Source: an uncultured Gammaproteobacteria bacterium
GTDB taxonomy: Bacteria > Pseudomonadota > Gammaproteobacteria > Arenicellales > Poriferihabitantaceae
DNA: 64,000 nt
Assembly: GCA_937992195.1 (NCBI GenBank)
Contig: CALKKV010000006.1
Location: forward strand, 39,599 to 103,598
Reading direction: 5' to 3'
Positions 24,731-33,824 of this stretch are shown here, piece by piece. How positions within the stretch are numbered: position 1 is the stretch's first letter; the number at the start of each line of letters is the position of its first letter. The position numbers were made by a program, and so were the translations under genes. The notes beneath the pieces are model-generated. The model was not told the origin of the DNA, ran no database searches, and was given only the letters and a program-made list of their open reading frames with translations.

Positions 24731-25822
24731 ATGAAACGACGTAGCTTTATCCAAGCCGGTGTTGCCGGCGCCACTACTGCAGCGCTAACAGCGCCTGCGA
24801 TTGCCCAGGAAAAGTACCAATGGAAGATGGTGACCGCATGGCCGAAAAACTTGCCCGGGCCTGGCGTTGCTGCGCAAATGCTTGCGGATCGTATTACTGC
24901 GCTTTCCGGCGGAAGAATAGAAGTAAAGCTTTTTGCCGCTGGCGAACTTGTTCCAGGCAGAGGCGTGTTCGATGCGGTATCTGAGGGCACTGCCGAGCTA
25001 TATCATGCCGTCCCGGCATACTGGGGCTCCAAGTCAAAAGGCATTTTATTGTTTGGCTCTCAACCTTTTGGCCTGCGGGCAGATGAACAGGTAGGCTGGC
25101 TTCATCATGGCGGTGGACAGGTACTCTACGATGAGATGTACGGTCGATTCGGTTTAAAGCCTTTTCTATGCGGCAACTCCGGACCACAATGGCAGGGCTG
25201 GTTTCGATCGGAGATTAACTCCGTTGATGATCTGAAAGGTCTTAAGTTTCGTACCACCGGTTTAGCATCAGAAATGTGCAGCAAGATGGGGATGGCAGTG
25301 CAGGCGATGGGCGGCCGCGATATGTTTCAGGCGTTGCAGTCCGGTGCGTTGGACGCCGGGGAGTTTATTGGCCCCTGGACCGATAGCGCACTCGGTTACT
25401 ATCAGATTGCGAAGAACTATTACTGGCCAGGAGTTGGTGAGCCCTCTTCTGCAGAAGAATGCGCGGTCAACCTCAAAGCATTTAACGCACTGCCAGATGA
25501 TCTCAAGCAAGCCGTATCGTTGGCATGCGAAAGTCTCTATAACCCGGTATGGACAGAATACACCACCAAGCATGCTCTGGCATTAAAACAGCTGGTAACC
25601 GAACATGGGGTCACGGTAAGGAAACTACCCGATGATGTCATGATCGCTATGGGCAATGCTGCGGGTGAAGTCATTGCAGAACTGCGGGAAGACGATGATG
25701 AACTGGTGAAGCGTATTGTTGAGAGCTTTCTGGCCTATCGCAGTTCAATTTCGGAGTATATGACCTACGCCGATAACGGGCAGATGAATGCACGCGTGTT
25801 GGACTACAACTATCAAGGGTAA
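24731..25822 (+). CDS. TRAP transporter substrate-binding protein, TAT-exported (DctP/TakP type)
   Basis: A 363-residue periplasmic binding protein starting at 24731 with a twin-arginine signal KRRSFIQAGVAG, cleaved near AIAQE. An ORF upstream to 24641 is not needed. Signature segments are GPGVAAQMLADRI, the dimer/cation region ELYHAVPAYWGSKSKGILLFGSQPFGLRADEQ and LKGLKFRTTGLASEM, whose Arg binds the substrate carboxylate. QALQSGALDAGEFIGPWTD follows. This is the TakP-like subgroup, which binds 2-oxo or other monocarboxylates with a cation. Followed by the small and large membrane subunit genes. Confidence 0.9.
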   Translation: MKRRSFIQAGVAGATTAALTAPAIAQEKYQWKMVTAWPKNLPGPGVAAQMLADRITALSGGRIEVKLFAAGELVPGRGVFDAVSEGTAELYHAVPAYWGSKSKGILLFGSQPFGLRADEQVGWLHHGGGQVLYDEMYGRFGLKPFLCGNSGPQWQGWFRSEINSVDDLKGLKFRTTGLASEMCSKMGMAVQAMGGRDMFQALQSGALDAGEFIGPWTDSALGYYQIAKNYYWPGVGEPSSAEECAVNLKAFNALPDDLKQAVSLACESLYNPVWTEYTTKHALALKQLVTEHGVTVRKLPDDVMIAMGNAAGEVIAELREDDDELVKRIVESFLAYRSSISEYMTYADNGQMNARVLDYNYQG

Positions 25823-25846
25823 ATACGACACTAAAGTTTTACATGA

Positions 25847-26344
25847 TTGCCGGTAGTGATAGATCTACTGGATAAAATTAATCGAGTCACCGGTCAGCTG
25901 GTACGCTGGCTGGTGCTCTTTATGATGTGTGTACAGTTTGTCATTGTATTGCTGCGTTATGTCTTCGGCGTCAGTAGTATCGCGATGAACGAAAGCGTGC
26001 TCTATATGCATGCAACGTTGTTTATGCTTGGTGCAGGATATACCTTGCTAATGGACGAGCACGTTAGAGTCGACATTCTTTATTCAAGGATGAGTGCCCG
26101 GGGCAAAGCACTCATCAATTTATTCGGGCACCTTCTACTGCTCATCCCCGCGATCTCCGTTTTGCTTTACTGGTCCTGGCCTACGGTACGTAATGCCTGG
26201 TCAATCTATGAAGGCGCTATTTCTGTAGGCGGAATCCCTGCATCGTTTTTACTGAAGACACTCATCCCTGCGTTTTGTTTGTTGCTGCTCGCGCAATCCG
26301 TGTCTTGTCTGCTCAAAAGCCTTCATCTGTTAAAAGGTCGCTGA
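25847..26344 (+). CDS. TRAP transporter small permease (DctQ-like)
   Basis: A 165-residue protein with four membrane helices. The family motifs RYVFGVSSIAMNESVLYMHATLFMLGAGYTLLMDEHVRVDI and VGGIPASFLLKTLIP are present. The start is uncertain: TTG at 25847 or GTG at 25856, neither with a clear ribosome site. Lies between the DctP and DctM genes of one operon. It links the binding protein to the large transport subunit. Confidence 0.9.
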   Translation: MPVVIDLLDKINRVTGQLVRWLVLFMMCVQFVIVLLRYVFGVSSIAMNESVLYMHATLFMLGAGYTLLMDEHVRVDILYSRMSARGKALINLFGHLLLLIPAISVLLYWSWPTVRNAWSIYEGAISVGGIPASFLLKTLIPAFCLLLLAQSVSCLLKSLHLLKGR

Positions 26345-26349
26345 TTGAA

Positions 26350-27903
26350 ATGTTGCCGTTAGACCTGATTATGATTGCCACACTAATCGCCGCCATTCTG
26401 CTTGGCTTTCCCGTGTCGTTTACCATCGCTGGCGTTGCGACCTTATTTGCCATCATCGGGCAGATTTCGGGAACAATGGACATTTCATTGCTCGGCGCTC
26501 TCGGGCAGCGTTTCTTTGGTGTGATGACCAATAATGTTTTGATAGCCATTCCTCTTTTTGTGTTTATGGGCGTTGTGCTCGAAAAAAGCCGGATTGCTGA
26601 AGACCTGTTGGAAACCATGGGGCAGCTGTTTGGTAAGCTACGCGGCGGCCTTGGCGTCTCGGTTGTGTTGGTTGGCGCATTGCTTGCTGCATCCACCGGG
26701 ATTGTTGGCGCGACCGTCATCGCAATGGGATTGATCGCGCTGCCAACCATGCTGCGTAATGGTTATAACCCCAGGCTTGCTTCCGGGGTCGTGTGTACTG
26801 CCGGCACACTTGGACAAATTATTCCACCGTCAACCCTACTCATTATTTTGTCTGACGTGATGTCAAACTCCTATCAGCAGGCACAATTCGCGCAGGGCAA
26901 ATTCACCGTAGAGACAATTTCAGTCGGTCAGATCTTTTCAGCGGCCTTGCTACCTGGCTTATTGCTTGTTCTGATTTATATCATTTATCTGTTGATTCGC
27001 GCGTGGCTGATTCCCGGTGATGCGCCTGCTGTTAAATCCAATGAAACAATAGGCCGACCTGATATCGCGAGAGTTTTAGGCGCCATCATGCCACCAGTGC
27101 TCCTAATCATTGCGGTACTGGGCGCAATTTTGGGCGGCGTGGCAACCCCCACTGAAGCGGCATCGGTTGGCGCAGTTGGTGCGTTTATTTTGGCGGGCCA
27201 CCGCCTTGGAGTTTCGGCCAAAGTAACCGTCGTCGGCGTGATCGCTCTTGCCGCCCTTGCCATTGCAGCAGGATTAGCGCCGGTAAAACTTCAGCGCAGT
27301 GATGTTGGCGTGGGGGAGTTCATTCAAGGCGCTATCTACGGCTTGCTTGCAGTGATTGGTGTGATTGTTTTACTGCAATCGATCCTGCGCCTTCACAAGA
27401 GAAATATTCTCAGTCCTTCCCTTACCTCAACAATGACGGTTACTGCAATGATCTTTGCGACCATTCTGGCGGCCAGTTTTTTCTCACTGGTGTTTGTCGG
27501 ACTCGGCGGTGAGGAACGTATCTCGTCAATCATTGAGGCAATGCCCGGCGGCCCTACAGGCGCACTGTTCTTTTGTATGTTAATTTTGTTTGTGCTCGGA
27601 TTCTTCCTTGACTTCGTGGAAATCACCGTCATCGTATTACCGCTGATGGTGCCAGCACTAATTGTTATGGGACATGATCCGATCTGGCTATCAATACTGA
27701 TCGCCATCAATCTACAAACCTCTTTTCTCACACCCCCATTTGGCTTCTCACTTTTCTATCTACGCGGCGTCGCGCCACCGGAAATCACCACCGCCTCAAT
27801 CTATCTGGGTGTTGCACCATTTATTGGTCTACAAATTGTCGGCATCTCTGCGATTTGGTGGTTTCCACAAGTTGCGAAGTTTTTACCCTCTGTATTGTTT
27901 TAA
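26350..27903 (+). CDS. TRAP transporter large permease (DctM-like), extended form
   Basis: A 517-residue polytopic membrane protein. ATG at 26350, 5 bp after DctQ. The ORF start at 26275 would run 70 bp into the upstream gene. Conserved DctM features: GFPVSFTIAG, FMGVVLEKSRIAEDLL, GIVGATVIAMGLIALPTML, GQIIPPSTLLIILSD, TPTEAASVGAVGA and NLQTSFLTPPFGFSLFYLRGVAP. Compared with the usual 420-440 residues it carries about 70-80 extra residues (around 290-370) predicted to add two membrane helices between repeats, a layout seen in TakP-type systems. It catalyses sodium-coupled import. Confidence 0.9.
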   Translation: MLPLDLIMIATLIAAILLGFPVSFTIAGVATLFAIIGQISGTMDISLLGALGQRFFGVMTNNVLIAIPLFVFMGVVLEKSRIAEDLLETMGQLFGKLRGGLGVSVVLVGALLAASTGIVGATVIAMGLIALPTMLRNGYNPRLASGVVCTAGTLGQIIPPSTLLIILSDVMSNSYQQAQFAQGKFTVETISVGQIFSAALLPGLLLVLIYIIYLLIRAWLIPGDAPAVKSNETIGRPDIARVLGAIMPPVLLIIAVLGAILGGVATPTEAASVGAVGAFILAGHRLGVSAKVTVVGVIALAALAIAAGLAPVKLQRSDVGVGEFIQGAIYGLLAVIGVIVLLQSILRLHKRNILSPSLTSTMTVTAMIFATILAASFFSLVFVGLGGEERISSIIEAMPGGPTGALFFCMLILFVLGFFLDFVEITVIVLPLMVPALIVMGHDPIWLSILIAINLQTSFLTPPFGFSLFYLRGVAPPEITTASIYLGVAPFIGLQIVGISAIWWFPQVAKFLPSVLF

Positions 27904-28122
27904 TACCCAATAGAAAAGTGTCGTACCTATTGCAGGCGCATCGCAGCCGCGCTGATGCAGAAAATACGAGTCACACACTAGCTTTAAAGGCACTCCTTTC
28001 GCGCAACAACAGGGATCCAGACCGGTTGTGGTTGACATAAACCCTAAGCCAAGCATAATGAAGGTAAATCAATACTTTACGTGCTTTACAGCGCCCATAA
28101 TAAAACACCTTGAGGAATGACC

Positions 28123-29208
28123 ATGAAATTCAAAAAACAAAAAATTAGCGGCTTTGGAAAGTCTGCAGCATACGCTCTTGTCATTGCCAGTCTTGCTGGC
28201 GCGCCGGGGAATGTGTATGCAGCAAAGGAACTAAACGCATTGGTATGGTGCGACCATACCGATCCTGCATTAATCAAACCTTTTGAAGAGAAGTATGACG
28301 TACGGGTAAACCTTAAAGAATACGAGGGAACAGGTGCGGCCCTTGCAATTGTTGAACAATCACAACCTGGCGACTGGGATGTATTTGTGGTTGACGGTGT
28401 TGATGTACCTGGAGTTGTGGAGTCCGGCTTGCTCGCTGAGCTTCCCCAAGATCAGCTACCGATCAACGATGTGTTCGATGCAGTAAAAATGGAAGACATG
28501 ACATTCAAGGATGGAAAGATGTATGCCATTATGGAGAAGTTCGGATACAACGTGATCAGTTATAACAAAGAGAAAGTCGATCCGGCCGATATGCGTGATT
28601 TAAATACCTTATGGTCAGATAAATACAAAGGACGAATCGCGGTCTATGACTACTATATTCCTTTAATGAATCTGGTGGCTCTAAAGATGGGTATTAAGCC
28701 AGCCGACATTACAGCGGATGTATTGCCAAAAATGAAAGAAGAGCTATTCAAGCTCAAAGAAAACTCGGTAATGATCGGTGATGTCGTGGCCTCCTCCACA
28801 GCGCTCGCGGTAGGCGAAGCAGACATTTTGATCGGTGGAGGCGAATGGGCTGTTTCAGTTTTATCAGCAGAACAACCGGAACTTGACTGGGTATTACCCG
28901 ATCAGGGAGGCATGTTATGGAGCCAGTCTCTTGCGGTGTTTAAGGACTCAAAAAATCAGGATCTCGCGATAGAGTTCATCAAACATGTGATGAGTCCTGA
29001 AGGTCAGGCGGCGCTAGCCACTTCTTCGTGCTTCTGGGGCATGCCAGCGAACCAGCAGGCAAAAACCGCATTGACTGACCAGCAACGCGCAGCATTACGT
29101 TGGGAAGAGCAAGCCGGATTTCAGGCAAATTCTCACCGCTATTTCATTCCCAACGCTGAGCTTGATAGTCAAATGTTGGATGTCTGGACTGAATTTCTAC
29201 AGCATTAA
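28123..29208 (+). CDS. ABC transporter substrate-binding protein, spermidine/putrescine type (PotD-like)
   Basis: A 361-residue periplasmic binding protein with a basic N-terminus and a signal peptide ending near VYAAKE. The start at 28123 is preferred over the ATG two codons upstream because GAGG (28112-28115) is then 7 nt away. Landmarks: PFEEKYDVRVNLKEYEGTG, DWDVFVVDGVDV, YAIMEKFGYNVISYN, DTLWSDKYKGRIAVYDY-like core, and a C-terminal Cys (TSSCFWGMP). Import substrates of this family include polyamines, amino acids and opine-like compounds. First gene of a six-gene operon. Confidence 0.88.
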   Translation: MKFKKQKISGFGKSAAYALVIASLAGAPGNVYAAKELNALVWCDHTDPALIKPFEEKYDVRVNLKEYEGTGAALAIVEQSQPGDWDVFVVDGVDVPGVVESGLLAELPQDQLPINDVFDAVKMEDMTFKDGKMYAIMEKFGYNVISYNKEKVDPADMRDLNTLWSDKYKGRIAVYDYYIPLMNLVALKMGIKPADITADVLPKMKEELFKLKENSVMIGDVVASSTALAVGEADILIGGGEWAVSVLSAEQPELDWVLPDQGGMLWSQSLAVFKDSKNQDLAIEFIKHVMSPEGQAALATSSCFWGMPANQQAKTALTDQQRAALRWEEQAGFQANSHRYFIPNAELDSQMLDVWTEFLQH

Positions 29209-29249
29209 AACAAGGGTGATTTAGACCTTTATTTACCGACACACCGAAG

Positions 29250-30104
29250 TTGTCGAGAGCAACTTCCGAACGTCTAAAAGCATGGGGGCTGGTACTGCCA
29301 GCGCTCATGTGGACAGTTGCATTCTTTGTATTGCCGTTTGTAATCATGGGCGTCTACAGCCTGTGGAAACGTGTCGGCAACAAGCTGATCACGGAGTTCT
29401 CCTTTGGCAATTATGAAAACTTTTTTGCCAAGTCTTTTCTCTTTGAATCCCTGACCAACTCACTCGAGGTCACCTTATTGGTCACCGTGATCAGCATTCT
29501 TCTTGCTTATCCACTTGCCTATATTCTGGCAGAGAAAGTACCCGATCGCTGGCAACGTATTGCCTTGATTATGGCGATACTACCATTTTGGACTTCCTAT
29601 CTAGTGCGTTCCTATAGCTGGTTACTTGTGTTGTCGGAAGGAGGAGTTATTTCTAATTTCTTATTAGAAATAGGCCTCACTACGGAACCTATTTCTATGG
29701 CGAACAATCGTTCGGCAACGGTAATCGGCTTTGTGCATTTCTTTGTCATGTTGTTAACGCTGACGATATTTGCGAATTTGAAACAGCTGCCTAAAAACTA
29801 CCGTAAGGCTGCACAAGATTTAGGAGCGGGTCCAATCCGTACTTTTATCTATGTCATTTTACCGCTGACCCTTCCCGGCATTATGGTTGGAGCATTTCTA
29901 ACTTTTGTCTTGTGCATTGGTGATTACATTACACCCGCAATTCTTGGCGGCAAGCGTGAGTTATTGATGCCGCAAACAATTATGCTGCAAATTGAGAGGC
30001 GCTCGGATTTCCCCACTGCGTCATCACTGGCGTTGATCCTGATGACGGTAGTAAGTATGGTGTATTTAGCCTGTGCCCGTTGGCTAAAGTTGGATCGGTT
30101 ATAG
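29250..30104 (+). CDS. ABC transporter permease (PotB-like)
   Basis: A 284-residue permease with six membrane segments. LPFWTSYLVRSYSWLLVL and the cytoplasmic EAA-type loop YRKAAQDLGAGPIRTFIYVILPLTLPGIMVG are typical of PotB. The start is a TTG at 29250; no ATG in frame would retain the first helix. Forms the channel with the following PotC-like subunit. Confidence 0.9.
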   Translation: MSRATSERLKAWGLVLPALMWTVAFFVLPFVIMGVYSLWKRVGNKLITEFSFGNYENFFAKSFLFESLTNSLEVTLLVTVISILLAYPLAYILAEKVPDRWQRIALIMAILPFWTSYLVRSYSWLLVLSEGGVISNFLLEIGLTTEPISMANNRSATVIGFVHFFVMLLTLTIFANLKQLPKNYRKAAQDLGAGPIRTFIYVILPLTLPGIMVGAFLTFVLCIGDYITPAILGGKRELLMPQTIMLQIERRSDFPTASSLALILMTVVSMVYLACARWLKLDRL

Positions 30105-30113
30105 CGAGGAAAA

Positions 30114-30896
30114 ATGTTTAAGTTTCGTAACCTAGCCGCTTTTACCTACGCCATACTTTTATACGGCTTTATATTTCTGCCTGTTGTCGTTCTGGTACTG
30201 TTTTCCTTTCAGGAATCACGCGTTCCGATCCCGCCATTCAATGGGCCGAGTCTAAAGTGGTATCACGCCTTTCTTAGTGACGGCCGAGTGGTAGAAGCGC
30301 TTTATAATTCCATTGCAGTCGCCTTGTTATCTTCTCTAGTGTCGGTGATACTGGGTTTTCTTGCGGCCTATTCCCTGGCGCGGCACAACATTCGGTATAG
30401 CGGCATTATCCAGGGACTGCTGACAGCGCCACTCACCGTCAGTTATCTCATTATCGCCATGGGGTTGCTAATCACGTTCAACACCTTGGGGATCCCTAAG
30501 TCTTTATTCACCATCGGGATCGGTCATGTTGTCATCAACCTGCCACTTTGTTTTGCCATTATCTATAGTCAGATGGGTGCGCATCAGGCCAATATCGAAC
30601 GCGCCGCCCGTGATCTTGGCGCCAATGAATGGCAGGTGATGGGGCTGATTAGCGTACCAATGTTGTGGCCTGCTCTGTTCGCCGCTTTTTTCCTTTCCGT
30701 CACCTTTTCATGGGATGAATTCATTATTGCGTTTATGGTGAGCCGTTTTGATGTCACGCTACCGGTAGAAATCTGGAGTATGCTTCGAACCGGCCTGAAC
30801 CCGAAAACTAACGCGGTTGGCAGTTTTGTATTTCTTGTATCAGTAGTTTTCATTTTTTTGCTGGATTTTATTTTATTTCGGAAAATAAAAAATTGA
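30114..30896 (+). CDS. ABC transporter permease (PotC-like)
   Basis: A 260-residue permease. FLPVVVLVLFSFQ near the N-terminus and the EAA loop IERAARDLGANEWQVMGLISVPMLWPALFAAF are characteristic, followed by FSWDEFIIAFMV as in PotC. GAGG 6 nt before the ATG. Its stop overlaps the TTG start of the ATPase gene (TTGA), indicating coupled translation. Confidence 0.92.
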   Translation: MFKFRNLAAFTYAILLYGFIFLPVVVLVLFSFQESRVPIPPFNGPSLKWYHAFLSDGRVVEALYNSIAVALLSSLVSVILGFLAAYSLARHNIRYSGIIQGLLTAPLTVSYLIIAMGLLITFNTLGIPKSLFTIGIGHVVINLPLCFAIIYSQMGAHQANIERAARDLGANEWQVMGLISVPMLWPALFAAFFLSVTFSWDEFIIAFMVSRFDVTLPVEIWSMLRTGLNPKTNAVGSFVFLVSVVFIFLLDFILFRKIKN

Positions 30897-31948
30897 ATCA
30901 GGCAGCGGTAGAATTTCGAGAAATTACAATGTGCTTCGGCGACAAAGTCGCTGTGCACAATGTTGACCTGTCGATTCAACAGGGAGAGTTTGTGGTACTA
31001 CTTGGTCCATCTGGAAGCGGCAAGACAACACTGCTAAATATTCTGGGCGGTTTTTTACAGCCCACCGATGGACGAGTCTTGATCGATGGCAAAGACGTTA
31101 CAGACGTACCAGCATCAAAGCGTCCAACAACAACCGTATTTCAAGACTATGCGTTGTTCCCCCACATGACCGTGGCGGGCAATGTCGCATTCGGGTTAAA
31201 AATGCGCGGCGTATCCTCAAGTGAACAGAAGACAAAGATTATCGAATCCCTTGAACTGGTTGGGCTTGCGCATCTTGCTGAGCGACGCATCCATCAACTA
31301 TCAGGGGGACAACGACAACGTATTGCACTCGCCCGCGCACTCGCAGTTGAGCCTTCAGTATTGCTACTCGATGAGCCATTGGGTGCACTGGATCTCAAAC
31401 TACGACATCAAATGCAGGAAGAGCTAAAAGAAATTCAAAAGCGTATTGGCACGACTTTTATTCATGTGACCCATGACCAGGAAGAAGCCATGGCGATTGC
31501 CGATACGATTGTGATAACCAACGACGGCGCAATAGAAGACACCGGTAAGCCAGAGAGAATTTATCTCCAGCCCACCTCGCGTTTTGCCGCCGGATTTATG
31601 GGGGAGAGTAATTTCCTAGAAGGCACGGTTATATCCTGTGATGGATCGCAAACAATGGTGCATACCGCTATTGGAAAGTTTCTGTTGAAAGAACAGGGAA
31701 CCGAAGGAGATGTCGTAACTTTGTCTATTCGGCCAGAACATTTCTCTACCAAGAGTGGAATACGATCCCTCGGGGAAGCCAGAATTTTAGAAACTGGATT
31801 TTTTGGTACCCACCATCAATGTAAAGCCATATTGGAAGAATCAGAAACAATGCTAAAGGTGAGACTACCCCAGAAAGAGGTCATTCAATCAGGCGAGTTA
31901 ATTGAGCTATTTATTGATCCAGAAGATTTGACTATGCTGAGATCATAA
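30893..31948 (+). CDS. ABC transporter ATP-binding protein (PotA-like)
   Basis: A 351-residue ATPase: Walker A GPSGSGKTT, Q-loop VFQDYALFPHM, signature LSGGQRQR, Walker B VLLLDEPLGALD, H-loop HVTHDQEEA. A C-terminal TOBE region (about 275-350, LSIRPEHFS) is the regulatory domain of the PotA/MalK group. TTG start overlapping the PotC-like stop by 4 bp. Energises import by the PotD/B/C-like proteins. Confidence 0.93.
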   Translation: MNQAAVEFREITMCFGDKVAVHNVDLSIQQGEFVVLLGPSGSGKTTLLNILGGFLQPTDGRVLIDGKDVTDVPASKRPTTTVFQDYALFPHMTVAGNVAFGLKMRGVSSSEQKTKIIESLELVGLAHLAERRIHQLSGGQRQRIALARALAVEPSVLLLDEPLGALDLKLRHQMQEELKEIQKRIGTTFIHVTHDQEEAMAIADTIVITNDGAIEDTGKPERIYLQPTSRFAAGFMGESNFLEGTVISCDGSQTMVHTAIGKFLLKEQGTEGDVVTLSIRPEHFSTKSGIRSLGEARILETGFFGTHHQCKAILEESETMLKVRLPQKEVIQSGELIELFIDPEDLTMLRS

Positions 31949-31971
31949 TTCACTTCTTAGGATATTCTCCA

Positions 31972-32700
31972 ATGCAAATTGCTACCGCAGAAACCTGGTA
32001 CCAAACCCGCAAAATAGACGACGGTATCACCTATATCTACGAACCGTTTATCAAAGAGTTCTATCGTTGCAACATCTGGCATATTCAGGGAAGAGATAGA
32101 GATATGCTGGTGGATTCTGGAATGGGCGTTGTTAGCTTGCGCCAACAGATTCCGCTGGTCTCGGAAAAGAACTGCATCGCTGTTGCCAGTCATACCCACT
32201 TTGATCATATTGGCTGCCACCACGAATTTGAAGAACGACTGGTGCATAAAGACGAATTGGAGATTATGAATGCCCCCGATCGTGCCTCTACACTTGCAGA
32301 CCCCTATGTTGAAGACAGTATCTTTACGCAACTCCCTCCAGCACCTTATGTGTCCAGCGAATATGCTGTTCGCGCGGCACCCGCTACCCGTGTGCTGGAA
32401 GATGGCGATGTGATTGACCTTGGCAATCGTCAGTTCGAAGTCATTCACTGCCCCGGACACTCTCCCGGCGGTATCATGTTATTCGAAAGCAAAACTCAAA
32501 TACTGTTTTCCGGTGATACCGTCTATGACGGCCCGTTAATCGACGATGCGTATCACTCAGATCTAGCGAACTATTTCGACACTATGAAACGTATCTATGA
32601 TTTGCCCATTCGCATCGTACACGGCGGACATTTCCCAAGTTTCGATGGGAAGCGCTATCGTCATTTAATTAAGGACTTTCTAAATGAGAAAGATGGATAA
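31972..32700 (+). CDS. MBL-fold metallo-hydrolase
   Basis: A 242-residue metallo-beta-lactamase-fold enzyme. SHTHFDHIG (residues about 73-81) supplies the HxHxDH metal site, HCPGHSPGG (about 160-168) the next His, FSGDTVYDG the bridging Asp and IVHGGHFPS the last His. Family members hydrolyse thioesters, lactones, phosphodiesters or similar bonds. It lies 23 bp after the ATPase gene of the polyamine-type importer and before an SDR, so it probably processes the imported compound. No signal peptide; cytoplasmic. Confidence 0.85.
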   Translation: MQIATAETWYQTRKIDDGITYIYEPFIKEFYRCNIWHIQGRDRDMLVDSGMGVVSLRQQIPLVSEKNCIAVASHTHFDHIGCHHEFEERLVHKDELEIMNAPDRASTLADPYVEDSIFTQLPPAPYVSSEYAVRAAPATRVLEDGDVIDLGNRQFEVIHCPGHSPGGIMLFESKTQILFSGDTVYDGPLIDDAYHSDLANYFDTMKRIYDLPIRIVHGGHFPSFDGKRYRHLIKDFLNEKDG

Positions 32701-32734
32701 GAGCAATACTTCGCGGCCTACAATGGATTAAACA

Positions 32735-33538
32735 ATGCAGAGACTAAAAAACAAATCCGCTTTGATCACAGGTGCAGCAAGAGGAATTGGGGCCGAAACA
32801 GCACGAATAATGGCAGCGCAGGGTGCAACTGTATTTATTGCCGACATACTGGATCAGCAAGCGTTGAAGACAGCATCAGAGATTAACCAAGAAGACGGTA
32901 AGGCGATCCCACTTAGACTGGATGTGACTGAGGAAAAAGATTGGTACTCTGCACTTTCTGAAATAGAAGATACTGTGGGCGGTCTCGATATTCTGGTGAA
33001 CAACGCCGGCGTTTTTCTCGGCAAAGACTTTGAAGAAATGAGCTTGACAGAATGGCGCACACTGGTCGATACCAACATGACCAGCGTATTCCTTGGCACT
33101 AAAATCTGCGCCCCACTGCTCAGACAGTCTGCAAAGAAAAAACCGCATGGAAGCGCTATTGTCAATGTCTCCTCCATAGCCGGTATGGTCGCTGCGCCGA
33201 ATGACCAACTCTATTCCATGGTCAAAGGTGGTGTTACCGTGTTCACCAAATCTACAGCCGTAAGTTTCGCCAGTAAAGGAGATCGAATTCGCGTGAACTC
33301 AGTTCATCCCGGAGTTGTAGATACAGATATGGGTAATCTCGCAATATCTGCACAAGCAAAAAGACTTGGCGTGACTGATACCGAACAGGCACGAAAATTA
33401 TCTGAAGAAAGACATCCTGTCGGAAGAATTGCCACGACGATAGATATTGCCAATGCGATATTGTATCTGGCATCTGATGAAGCTGCTTTTATAACCGGCG
33501 TTAGTCTGCCAGTAGACGGGGGTTACACCGCGCAATAA
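32735..33538 (+). CDS. Short-chain dehydrogenase/reductase (classical SDR)
   Basis: A 267-residue NAD(P)-dependent oxidoreductase: TGxxxGxG as TGAARGIG (residues 10-17), NNAGV, catalytic Ser in VNVSSIAG and YSMVK as the Tyr-x3-Lys motif, and the C-terminal VDGGYTA. An acidic residue (ADILD) after beta-2 suggests NAD preference. Last gene of the importer operon, 34 bp after the MBL hydrolase. Likely oxidises an alcohol intermediate of the imported substrate. Confidence 0.92.
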   Translation: MQRLKNKSALITGAARGIGAETARIMAAQGATVFIADILDQQALKTASEINQEDGKAIPLRLDVTEEKDWYSALSEIEDTVGGLDILVNNAGVFLGKDFEEMSLTEWRTLVDTNMTSVFLGTKICAPLLRQSAKKKPHGSAIVNVSSIAGMVAAPNDQLYSMVKGGVTVFTKSTAVSFASKGDRIRVNSVHPGVVDTDMGNLAISAQAKRLGVTDTEQARKLSEERHPVGRIATTIDIANAILYLASDEAAFITGVSLPVDGGYTAQ

Positions 33539-33658
33539 ATCGGAGGTAGAAAATTTTCCTAAGGGACTTAAACTTTTTCTTTGCACCCCATGTCTTAGTC
33601 CAGATATAGCTAATTCAACTATAACAAACAGAATAATCACATCACCTTACATTCATAA

Positions 33659-33676
33659 AGGTAAAGCAATTTACCT
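33659..33676. terminator. Short inverted repeat between convergent operons
   Basis: AGGTAAA (33659-33665) and TTTACCT (33670-33676) form a 7-bp stem with a GCAA tetraloop between the convergent SDR and BCCT genes. No T-run follows. It may be a weak bidirectional terminator. Confidence 0.3.
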
Positions 33677-33824
33677 AAACAGCTGTAGTTTTTGAAAACT
33701 CTCTCTGGAAAATTTTATTTGCGTATCAAAAAAATCTCACTTTCTATACTCAGCATGGTCGGTACTCACTCCAATACTTGAAGCAAATACCGACCAATCA
33801 AAGACAACTCAGGAAAATAAGTAT

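Noticed and set aside
26275..26349. Upstream extension of the DctM ORF
   Set aside because: It would overlap the DctQ gene by 70 bp; an ATG 5 bp after DctQ fits the family.
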